From NCBI GenBank assembly GCA_035651635.1, contig DASRFK010000303.1, forward strand, positions 1-53,893: a DNA stretch of 53,893 nt, written 5' to 3'. The stretch comes from JANXQE01 sp035651635 (lineage in GTDB: Bacteria > Verrucomicrobiota > Verrucomicrobiia > Limisphaerales > UBA8199). The notes under the pieces were generated by a model, which saw only the letters and a program-made list of their open reading frames with translations, made no database searches and had not been told where the DNA came from. This document shows, one piece after another, positions 34,704 through 41,825 of this stretch (positions are counted from its first letter, which is position 1; each line of letters starts with the position of its first letter). Made by a program: the position numbers and the translations under genes.

Positions 34704-35600
34704 CTAATAGGTCCCGACCGGCCAAGTCCCGATGACCGGCAAATCAATGACGAACGGTTCATGATTGTAATTCCAGCGTCTCAGAGATTGGTCGCTCCAC
34801 TCATACAGCTTCTCAAACTTAATTAACTCCACATGCCCATCGACAAAGGCGGTACTTTGCCGCCCCTGATGACGCTGATGAACTACTGGGAAAACATCCT
34901 TGTATCTGGAGGCATTGGCATAGCTGGACTTGTCAATCCACCCCTGGCCGAAAACAAACTTCGTCCCTTGAGGCAACCCAGAATATTCATCGTTAAGCCC
35001 AGGCATCCAGGAGCTACTCGACTCCAGGTCTGCGTCACCAAGTTCAATCATGTCGCTCGGCAGCTTGACCGCCGACTCGATGACTTTGGAATCGGGCAAA
35101 ACATTTCCGGGCCTAATCACCCCGTCTCCGAAATAACCAAAATCGAAAGTGGAGTTCATTTTCGCGTTGTAACCGTAGCTCCCGATTAGCGGGAATGCGT
35201 TTCTCGGCCCGGCTATGCCAAGCAGCGTCGGCCCGGTATAGGCCGGACATTTATAGAGAGCGTTGGTCCACTGGTGCCGAACATAAGGTTCAATTAGATC
35301 AGGCCACTGGCTCCACTTGGCGCTACCGCCCGAACCCACCACCGGCCCCATATAGCTCGGATAAAAATGGTATTCCTGAACATACATTGCGATGCCCAAG
35401 GACAACTGCTTCACATTGCCCATGCAGTAAATCGACTGAGCCTTTTGTTTGGCCTGTGATAGCCCGGGAAGCAGCATAGCCGCCAGGATTGCAATGATGG
35501 CAATGACCACGAGAAGCTCGATAAGCGTGAACGCCTGCGACCCAGTTATGTACTCGGGCCAACGCGCACCCTCTCGACCGCACGCGAGCTTCCTTTTCAT
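34704..35600 (-). CDS. Type II-secretion-like pseudopilin (prepilin N-terminal methylation domain)
   Basis: A 298-residue protein with an ATG start. A basic leader of about 24 residues is followed by QAFTLIELLVVIAIIAIL, a class III prepilin signal with the invariant Glu5 and a membrane helix. The C-terminal domain has the arrangement common in Verrucomicrobia and Planctomycetes pseudopilins: CPAY after the first third, SYGYNAKMN, and a final FVDGHVELIKF (H/DG motif). No secretion apparatus genes are nearby, which is normal for these orphan copies. Its role is unknown; it is presumably surface- or periplasm-associated. Confidence 0.87.
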   Translation of the reverse strand: MKRKLACGREGARWPEYITGSQAFTLIELLVVIAIIAILAAMLLPGLSQAKQKAQSIYCMGNVKQLSLGIAMYVQEYHFYPSYMGPVVGSGGSAKWSQWPDLIEPYVRHQWTNALYKCPAYTGPTLLGIAGPRNAFPLIGSYGYNAKMNSTFDFGYFGDGVIRPGNVLPDSKVIESAVKLPSDMIELGDADLESSSSWMPGLNDEYSGLPQGTKFVFGQGWIDKSSYANASRYKDVFPVVHQRHQGRQSTAFVDGHVELIKFEKLYEWSDQSLRRWNYNHEPFVIDLPVIGTWPVGTY

Positions 35601-35945
35601 GGCTGTTGGACAAACTAACCCCGGTTGGGCGATCTGTCGATGGCCTGCGACTTGGCCGAACTGTGAGTCAGAGACCGCCAGTCGCTGAGCAGGTTCATAG
35701 GGTCTTCAGTTCTAGGATTCTGGTTATCGGGATGAAGCCACGACGTTGGGTGGGACCCATTCCTTTATTGGCGGCGGGGTTATGTCATCCTTCTTTATTC
35801 GCAAGCTGATCATTATCAGCCTCACTTGTCTTTTAAATATCACTTCTGGTTAGGTGATCCAAGCGCAAAATTGCCTTTCCGTCTTTCCGTTCGAGGTTTT
35901 CACCTTCGCTGGGACGGCCGGACCTTTTTTCCACTGAGCGTCTCT

Positions 35946-36006
35946 CCTTTTTTGAAGTTTGGTTTTCGGCGCTGTGGGCGCCGGAAAACCAAACTTCAAA
36001 AAAAGG
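35946..36006. repeat. Long near-perfect hairpin adjoining family C repeats
   Basis: The arms start CCTTTTTTGAAGTTTGGTTT on the left and end CCAAACTTCAAAAAAAGG on the right, paired over about 27 bases with single-base bulges and a loop of about 4 bases. It lies 24 bases left of a CCCAGGGCGGC repeat, as does the unrelated-sequence hairpin at 48906-48969. Confidence 0.8.
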
Positions 36007-36029
36007 GGGTGTTTATTTTGTGGCTGTTA

Positions 36030-36245
36030 CCCAGGGCGGCGCTCGTTCCTCGCTTTGGCCCTGGGCTGTTTCTCGTCGTCCTTACAGGACTTCAGTTGGG
36101 CTCGCTGCGCTCGGTGGCTGGGGAACGAACAAGATATGCGACCGCCGAAAGTGAGCGGCGCTCGTTCCTCACTTTGGCCCTGGGCTATTTTCGCGTCGTC
36201 CTTAGGGACTTCAGTTGGGCTCGCTGCGCTCGGTAGTTGGGGAAC
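36030..36245 (+). repeat. Tandem pair of family C repeats
   Basis: Two units about 118 bases apart (from 36037 and from 36155) share GGCGCTCGTTCCTCRCTTTG, then GCCCTGGGCTRTTT, CGTCGTCCTTA, GGACTTCAGTTGGGCTCGCT and GGGGAACG. Related units lie at 48988-49060 (plus) and 48841-48886 (inverted). Confidence 0.8.
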
Positions 36246-36452
36246 GGTTCCGGCCAGCGACTCCGCGCCAGTGGCCAGCGATTTGCCAAACCAGCGCACG
36301 CGCGGAGTTCGCTGCGGCGGATAGGAATGCTCCCGCGGCGGAACGCCGCTTTCAAGCGGCAGCACTTGGTCGAACCAGCAGTCAGGCTCAGCCAGGCAGC
36401 CCGGGCCCACTTGCCGCTTGCGCCGACTGGGCGGCACGGTAACCTGTGCACT

Positions 36453-37280
36453 GTGGCTTGGTTTACCGACCGACATGTCTTCCTGCTGAGCGTAGCCGTT
36501 TACGGCCTGAGCATGATCTATTCGATTTTCCTGTGGCGTAAGGGGTTTCGCCGCGATGATTATGTCAACTACCTGATCCTGCTGTTCGGCTTCGCCCTGC
36601 ACACCACAGCCATGGCGCTGCGCGGTTTTCGGCTGAACCATTGTCCGGTGACCAACCTCTTCGAGGCGACCACCTTCGCGATGTGGAGCATCGTTGCGGT
36701 ATACCTGGTGGTTGGAGTATGGCCGCGGCTGAGGTTTCTCGGGGCATTCGCTTCGCCGATACTCTTTGCGATTGGCGTCTTCGCTTTGATGCCCAGCTTG
36801 GACACGGAACACGGAACGCGGCCCGGCACACCTCTGGCACTGACCAGCATTCACGCGGCGCTGATGGCCTTATCCTATGGCGCCTTTGGCCTGGGCTCGG
36901 TGGCAGCGCTGATGTACCTGACCCAGGAACACAATCTGAAACTGCACAAGATAAAAGCGATTTTTGCGCGGCTACCCTCGATCCAGCGGCTGGAGGTCGT
37001 CGTCGGCCGCTTGCTCATCAGCGGGTTCGTCTTGCTGACCATCGGCCTGATCCTGGGCGCTTATGACCTGAGCCGTCTGGATCGTCCGCCCGCCTATCGT
37101 GGCGATCCTAAAATTGTGTGGTCGGGCCTGGTCTGGCTGATTTACCTGGGCTTAATCGTGATGCGCTGGAAATTCGCCCAAGGCGGCCGGCGCTTCGCTT
37201 TAGGCGCGATCGGCAGCTTCGTTTTCGTGCTGCTGACTTTTTGGGGTACCAACGTCCTCTCGCCGCTTCACAATCCATGA
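36453..37280 (+). CDS. Cytochrome c assembly/HemX-like integral membrane protein
   Basis: A membrane protein of about 275 residues with roughly eight helices, matching the CcsA/CcmC/HemX superfamily. Conserved-looking His residues are in FALHTTAMALRGFRL and LTSIHAALMALSYGAF; the C-terminal part has LGAYDLSRL and LVWLIYLGLIVMRW. The tryptophan-rich WGxxW haem-handling motif of CcsA is not obvious. The length and position directly before hemA match HemX of hemAXCD-type clusters, which modulates glutamyl-tRNA reductase levels. The start is taken at the GTG 36453; an ATG at the Met of LSMIYSIF would remove the first helix, and the upstream frame is repeat sequence. It is followed 7 bases later by hemA, so they form an operon. 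Confidence 0.8.
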   Translation: MAWFTDRHVFLLSVAVYGLSMIYSIFLWRKGFRRDDYVNYLILLFGFALHTTAMALRGFRLNHCPVTNLFEATTFAMWSIVAVYLVVGVWPRLRFLGAFASPILFAIGVFALMPSLDTEHGTRPGTPLALTSIHAALMALSYGAFGLGSVAALMYLTQEHNLKLHKIKAIFARLPSIQRLEVVVGRLLISGFVLLTIGLILGAYDLSRLDRPPAYRGDPKIVWSGLVWLIYLGLIVMRWKFAQGGRRFALGAIGSFVFVLLTFWGTNVLSPLHNP

Positions 37281-37287
37281 CCTCGGC

Positions 37288-38346
37288 ATGGCTCTTGTCG
37301 TCATAGGCCTCAGCCATCATTCCGCGCCGGTGGCGTTGCGCGAACGCTTCGCTTTCGCGGAAGGGCGCGTGCCCGCGGTTCTCGAGGTGTTGCGAACCTC
37401 GAAGATCGCCGACGAAGCGGTCATTTTGTCCACGTGCAATCGCGTGGAAGTTTATGCCGTCAGTTCGCTGGACCCGGCCATGGCGTTTGCCTCCTTGCGT
37501 GAGTTCCTGGTCACTTGCCATAATTATTCGGACCCGCTCACGGACGAAGTCTACGCTCTGAGCGAGCCGCAGAGTATTCACCACCTGTTCAAAGTGGCCT
37601 GCGGACTGGATTCAATGGTGCTCGGGGAAACCGAGATCCTGGGCCAGCTCAAAAAAGCGTACGATTTGGCCCTGCAACACGGCCATACCGGTCCGCGCCT
37701 CAACAAAGCTTTCCAGCGCGCCTTCAACGTCGCCAAACAGATTCGTACCGAAACCAATATCCAGCGCGGCAGCGTCTCGGTGGGATCGGTCGCGGTGGAA
37801 CTGGCCGGGAAAATCTTCAGCGGACTGCGCGACCGCGACGTGCTGGTGATCGGCGCCGGGGACACGAGCGAAAAGACGGCGCGGGCGCTGCTTTCGCGGG
37901 GAGCGCGCGGCATCATTGTGACCAACCGTTCTTATGAGAAAGCCGTCGCGCTGGCCAACGAACTGGGCGGTCGAGCGATCCGGTTTGAGGAATGGGCCGC
38001 TGAATTCCAGCATATCGATATCGTGATCAGCAGTACCGCCGCGCCGCACTACGTTCTGGATCGAATTAAATTGGAACCGCTGATGAAGTTGCGGCGCAAC
38101 CGGTCCTTGCTGCTGATCGACCTGGCGGTCCCGCGGGACATCGAGCCGGAGATTAATTTCATGGAGAACATTTTCCTCTATAACATCGATGACCTCCAGT
38201 CGATCGCCGGGGATTATCTCAAACAACGCGAGCAGGAAATTGCGCGCTGCGAACAAATCATCCGGGACAAAGCCGCGGCCCTTCTCGAAGCCGCCAGTTC
38301 ACCGCCGCCGAATGCCTCGGTCCGGCCAGCCTTCGGTGGGCGCTGA
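37288..38346 (+). CDS. hemA: Glutamyl-tRNA reductase, short form
   Basis: Reduces glutamyl-tRNA to glutamate-1-semialdehyde with NADPH, the first committed step of tetrapyrrole synthesis by the C5 route. Visible features: GLSHHSAPVALRERF at the start, the catalytic Cys50 in ILSTCNRVEVY, GLDSMVLGETEILGQLK, and an NADPH-binding VLVIGAGDTSEKTARAL. At 352 residues it is shorter than the usual roughly 420: after the spinal helix (EQEIARCEQIIRDKAAALLE) it ends in a short Pro-rich tail and lacks most of the C-terminal dimerisation domain. No frameshifted continuation is evident in the next 35 bases before hemC. Confidence 0.93.
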   Translation: MALVVIGLSHHSAPVALRERFAFAEGRVPAVLEVLRTSKIADEAVILSTCNRVEVYAVSSLDPAMAFASLREFLVTCHNYSDPLTDEVYALSEPQSIHHLFKVACGLDSMVLGETEILGQLKKAYDLALQHGHTGPRLNKAFQRAFNVAKQIRTETNIQRGSVSVGSVAVELAGKIFSGLRDRDVLVIGAGDTSEKTARALLSRGARGIIVTNRSYEKAVALANELGGRAIRFEEWAAEFQHIDIVISSTAAPHYVLDRIKLEPLMKLRRNRSLLLIDLAVPRDIEPEINFMENIFLYNIDDLQSIAGDYLKQREQEIARCEQIIRDKAAALLEAASSPPPNASVRPAFGGR

Positions 38347-38381
38347 AAATCTTCCAACCGCTCTGCCAGTCTAATCAACTC

Positions 38382-39380
38382 ATGCCACCGATTCATATCG
38401 CCACGCGCGGCAGCGCCCTGGCCCTGGCTCAAGCTAATATGGTCTTGAACCAATGCCGCGCCGCCTTTCCTGACCTCGAGTTCGAGCTGAAAATCATCAA
38501 GACTACCGGGGACAAACTCCAAACTGCTTCGCTGGCACAAGAAGGACAGTCATTGCCCAAAGGCTTGTTCACTAAAGAACTGGAAGTCGCCTTGCTGGAA
38601 AAGAAGGCTGACCTGGCCGTCCACAGTTTGAAGGATTTACCGACGGAACTGCCGAGCGGTCTGAAGCTCGGCGCAGTGGGCAAACGGGCGGACGTGCGCG
38701 ATGTGCTCCTCTATCGAGAAATCGGTTCGCCTGGGCCGCATAATGGCAAAGCACCCGGAGCGCGAGGCTACGCGCCGGGATTGCAAATCCGCGAACTGCC
38801 ACCGGGGGCGGTGGTCGCGACGAGCAGCACTCGGCGCCGTGCACAGTTGCTGGCGCTCAACCCCAAGCTAAAATCACCCGATATCCGCGGCAATGTCCTG
38901 ACCCGGATCCAAAAGCTCGCCGCCAACCCGGAACTGGACGCAACGATTCTGGCGCTGGCCGGCTTGACTCGGCTGAATTATACCATCACTCCAACCGGGC
39001 ATTTGACCGGCGAAAAGATGCCCGAAGGAATCCTGGCGACCGTGCTCGAAACAGAAGTAATGCTCCCGTGCGTTGGACAGGGCGCTATTGGCATCGAGAT
39101 CCGCGAAGAGGACAACAAACTACACGGGATTTGTAAACGCCTCAATGATGTCGAGACCTTCCAATGCGTGACCGCCGAGCGCGCCTTCCTGGCCGCGATG
39201 GGTGGCGGCTGTCAGAGCCCGGTGGCGGCGTATGCGCTGGTCCAGGGCGCCAAGCTCCAGATGCGGGCCCTCTCGTTTGCCAATGGTCCGCTGCGCCGCG
39301 CGCAGGCCAGCCGTTCCTTGGATCAGGCGGCCGAACTCGGGCAAGCGCTGGCCGCCGAGCTGGCGCGCGGACTTCCTTAG
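38382..39380 (+). CDS. hemC: Porphobilinogen deaminase (hydroxymethylbilane synthase)
   Basis: Polymerises four porphobilinogens into hydroxymethylbilane. Visible features: ATRGSALALAQANMV at the N-terminus, AVHSLKDLPTELPSGL, ATSSTRRRAQLLALNP, DIRGNVLTRIQKL, CVGQGAIGIEIREED, and the cofactor-attachment Cys277 in AAMGGGCQSPVAAY. At 332 residues it is slightly long because of a roughly 20-residue loop insertion around residues 113-135 (GPHNGKAPGARGYAPGL) just before the substrate-binding arginines. It follows hemA by 35 bases. Confidence 0.95.
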   Translation: MPPIHIATRGSALALAQANMVLNQCRAAFPDLEFELKIIKTTGDKLQTASLAQEGQSLPKGLFTKELEVALLEKKADLAVHSLKDLPTELPSGLKLGAVGKRADVRDVLLYREIGSPGPHNGKAPGARGYAPGLQIRELPPGAVVATSSTRRRAQLLALNPKLKSPDIRGNVLTRIQKLAANPELDATILALAGLTRLNYTITPTGHLTGEKMPEGILATVLETEVMLPCVGQGAIGIEIREEDNKLHGICKRLNDVETFQCVTAERAFLAAMGGGCQSPVAAYALVQGAKLQMRALSFANGPLRRAQASRSLDQAAELGQALAAELARGLP

Positions 39381-39883
39381 TCCGCAGCGATCTCAAAACC
39401 GAATCTGACGCAAGAGCAAGTCCTTCGCCAAGGCCCCTCCGCTACGGGTGGTCGGTCGTTTCTGCGGACAAGGATCCCAATGCCACCAGGATTTGCTCCG
39501 GAGCGCGAACTGTCCTCCGCCCCTGCACAACCTTACACTCGGCACCGGCATGCAAGGTGCGGACGTCAACGGCGGCACTCATACCAGCCTAGGGCGCTAA
39601 CCCCTTCCTAGGCCTCCAGCCCAGGCTGGTATGAACAACGCCCTTGGCGTTGGGGTAGGAACAGCACCATTACCAAATCCGAAGACGATTTGATTGGAAC
39701 TTTGCGTTTTTCGGACTTCGAGCTTCGGCCTCCTTTCGGGTTTCGGTCCGTCGGCCTTCGGGCTTCAGGCAGGGCATACCGTTTTAAACAGGATTTGCCA
39801 AGGAATGCCCGCGCGGTGGAGGTGGTTTCGGATTCTTCTGGCTCCCCATTGCACCGAAACAGCTCCACGCATAAGATGAGGCA
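39381..39883. other. Gap between hemC and cobA-hemD with hairpin and CCGAA-type repeat
   Basis: About 500 bases without a convincing gene. A stem of 11 perfect pairs lies at 39580-39590/39623-39633 (CATACCAGCCT with AGGCTGGTATG); it lacks a T-run, so it is a repeat rather than a typical terminator. A TTCGGGTTTCGG-rich stretch at 39710-39770 resembles the repeat in the nuoI-nuoH gap. The gap probably means that cobA-hemD has its own promoter. No tRNA or riboswitch recognised. Confidence 0.5.
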
Positions 39884-41416
39884 ATGGGCAAAAATGGAAC
39901 GGTTTACCTGGTCGGCGCAGGCCCCGGAGATGCAGGGTTGTTGACCTTGCGCGGGGCTGAACTGCTGGGGCGGGCGGAAGTCGTGGTTTACGACGCGTTG
40001 GTCAATCCGGAGTTGCTGCGCCTGGCGCCAAAGACGGCTGAAGTTATTTACGCAGGCAAGCGGGCGCGGGATCATGCCATTCCCCAGGACCAACTCAATC
40101 AGTTACTCATCGACAAAGCCAGGGAAGGCAAAACCGTTGTTCGGCTTAAAGGTGGCGATCCTTACGTCTTCGGGCGGGGCGGCGAAGAAGCCGAGGAACT
40201 TTCAGACGCAGGCGTGCCCTTTGAGGTTGTGCCGGGGGTATCGTCATTTGTGGCGGTACCCAACTATGCGGGAGTGCCCCTGACTCACCGGGAGTTCTGC
40301 TCACGCCTGACGCTCGTCACCGGACACTCCGACCCGGCCAAAGAAGCTGACAGCATCGACTGGCCGCAGCTTGCTCAAACGCCGGGCACCAAAGTGATCA
40401 TGATGGGAACTCAGCGGATTGGCGAAATCGCCAAGACATTGATGGGTCACGGAATGGCACCGGCGACGCCAATTGCGATGGTGCGTTGGGGAACGACCGG
40501 CCGCCAGCAGTCCATTCAAGGCACACTCGAAACCATCGCGGCTGTTGCGGAAAAGGAAAAAATCGGACCACCGACTGTCGCGGTGATTGGCGAGGTGGTA
40601 AAACTGCGCGCAAAGTTGAACTGGTTCGAACAACGCCCGCTGTTCGGCCAGCGCATTGTGGTCACGCGCAGTCGCGACCAGGCTGCTCAGTTTTCGCGCG
40701 CATTGAACGAACTAGGGGCCGAAGTCCTCGAAGTTCCTACCATCAAAATCGAGCCTCCGACCCAACGGGAGCCCCTGGTTGACGCGTTGCTGGAACTCAA
40801 CTCTTACGATTGGCTCATCTTCACCAGCCCTAATGGTGTAACGACTTTTTTCGACTATTTTTTCCGCCAATTCCACGATATGCGCGACATCGGCGGCTGC
40901 CGCATCGCCGCCGTGGGGCCGGCGACTGCCAAGAAGCTCAAGGAATTGCACTTGCAGGTGGATCTAATGCCCGAAGAAGCGATCGGTGCGAGCATTGCCG
41001 AAGCGTTCGTGGAATATGAGAGCGTTGAGAACTTAAAAATGTGCCTGATTCGCGCGGAAGTCGCCAACCGCGAGTTGCCCGACGCGCTCGAGGCGCTCGG
41101 GGCAATCGTCGACGATATTCCCTGCTATCGAACGGTGCCCGAAACCGAAGACCCGGGCGGCGCTTCGGCAAAACTGCTGGAATCGGGCGCCGATTGGATC
41201 ACTTTCACCAGCGGTTCAACCGTCGAACATTTTAACGCGCGCTTTGATCTGGCTGCGCTGCTCAAGAAATTCCCTCAAATTAAATTGGCTTCAATTGGGC
41301 CCGAAACCTCGAAAGCCATTCTGGCACTGAACCTAAAACCTGATCTTGAAGCCAGGGTTCACACGATGGACGGCTTGGTCGCGGCGCTGCAAGGCAGTGT
41401 TTTGGGCAAGTCTTAG
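39884..41416 (+). CDS. cobA/hemD: Uroporphyrinogen-III C-methyltransferase / uroporphyrinogen-III synthase fusion
   Basis: A bifunctional 510-residue enzyme. Residues about 1-250 are SUMT/CobA: VYLVGAGPGDAGLLTLRGAE, VRLKGGDPYVFGRGGEEAEE and VPGVSSFVAVPNYAGVPLTH, using SAM to make precorrin-2 for sirohaem or B12. Residues about 255-505 are HemD: FGQRIVVTRSRDQAAQFSRA, DWLIFTSPNGVTTFF and WITFTSGSTVEHFNARF, which cyclises hydroxymethylbilane. It completes the hemA-hemC pathway to uroporphyrinogen III and directs part of it to sirohaem/B12. The TAG stop overlaps the first bases of a palindromic element. Confidence 0.94.
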   Translation: MGKNGTVYLVGAGPGDAGLLTLRGAELLGRAEVVVYDALVNPELLRLAPKTAEVIYAGKRARDHAIPQDQLNQLLIDKAREGKTVVRLKGGDPYVFGRGGEEAEELSDAGVPFEVVPGVSSFVAVPNYAGVPLTHREFCSRLTLVTGHSDPAKEADSIDWPQLAQTPGTKVIMMGTQRIGEIAKTLMGHGMAPATPIAMVRWGTTGRQQSIQGTLETIAAVAEKEKIGPPTVAVIGEVVKLRAKLNWFEQRPLFGQRIVVTRSRDQAAQFSRALNELGAEVLEVPTIKIEPPTQREPLVDALLELNSYDWLIFTSPNGVTTFFDYFFRQFHDMRDIGGCRIAAVGPATAKKLKELHLQVDLMPEEAIGASIAEAFVEYESVENLKMCLIRAEVANRELPDALEALGAIVDDIPCYRTVPETEDPGGASAKLLESGADWITFTSGSTVEHFNARFDLAALLKKFPQIKLASIGPETSKAILALNLKPDLEARVHTMDGLVAALQGSVLGKS

Positions 41417-41567
41417 GGCGTGTCTTAAAATGGGTCCGGGGCGCCATTCCGGCGGCGAGACGCCGCCGCAACCCGCAGGCGCGGACGCCTGCGCTACGTA
41501 GCGCAGGCCTCTGGCCTGCGGGTTGCGGCGGCGTCTCGCCGCCAAGATCATTATTAAAACACCCTCT
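41414..41567. repeat. Palindromic MITE-like element abutting the hemD stop
   Basis: Outer inverted repeats GGGCGTGTCTTAAAAT and ATTAAAACACCCTCT enclose a long near-perfect palindrome. Its outer arms are GGCGGCGAGACGCCGCCGCA and TGCGGCGGCGTCTCGCCGCC, with GCAGGC..GCCTGC inner arms. The hemD stop codon forms its left border. Confidence 0.8.
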
Positions 41568-41660
41568 TAGAGCGTGTTTTAGAATCGGTTTGGAGTCCTG
41601 CCTTCAGGCGGTTTTGGCGCCGGGCCGCCTAAAGGCGGGACTCCGAACCTATACGCCCGC
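41568..41660. repeat. Palindromic MITE-like repeat, family A, copy 2
   Basis: Immediately follows the previous element and starts TAGAGCGTGTTTTAGAATCG. It contains GGAGTCCTGCCTTCAGGCGG, a GGCGCCGGGCC centre and TAAAGGCGGGACTCCGAACC, then TATACGCCCGCGCC as in copy 3 at 49096-49200. Confidence 0.78.
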
Positions 41661-41825
41661 GCCCCAAGTTGGCCTCGCGTAGCGGCGGGGCCACCGGCCC
41701 AAATGCCGCTAGGATTTGCAGGCCGGCGCGCAGGCCTTCCTGCCCAACGCGAACGGGGTTGTTCATCAACCCCGGGCTTGACACCCCCGGCGCGAACGGC
41801 AATACAAATTGTGAACACGTCGAAT

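Larger units (their letters stand above)
35601..36452. other. 850-base gap with hairpin and repeats
   Basis: A divergent gap between the leftward pseudopilin and the rightward haem cluster. It contains a long hairpin (35946-36006) and two tandem family C repeats (36030-36245). At 36340-36363 is GGAACGCCGCTTTCAAGCGG, which resembles one arm of the palindrome at 44493-44551. The open frames here (for example 36027-36854, minus) are translations of repeats. No RNA gene recognised. Confidence 0.55.

Noticed and set aside
36027..36854. Minus-strand frame of 275 codons upstream of and within the HemX-like gene
   Set aside because: It translates tandem repeats and the reverse of a membrane protein gene.
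39580..39633. Rho-independent terminator after hemC
   Set aside because: The stem is good, but no T-run follows on either strand and the sequence looks like a dispersed repeat.
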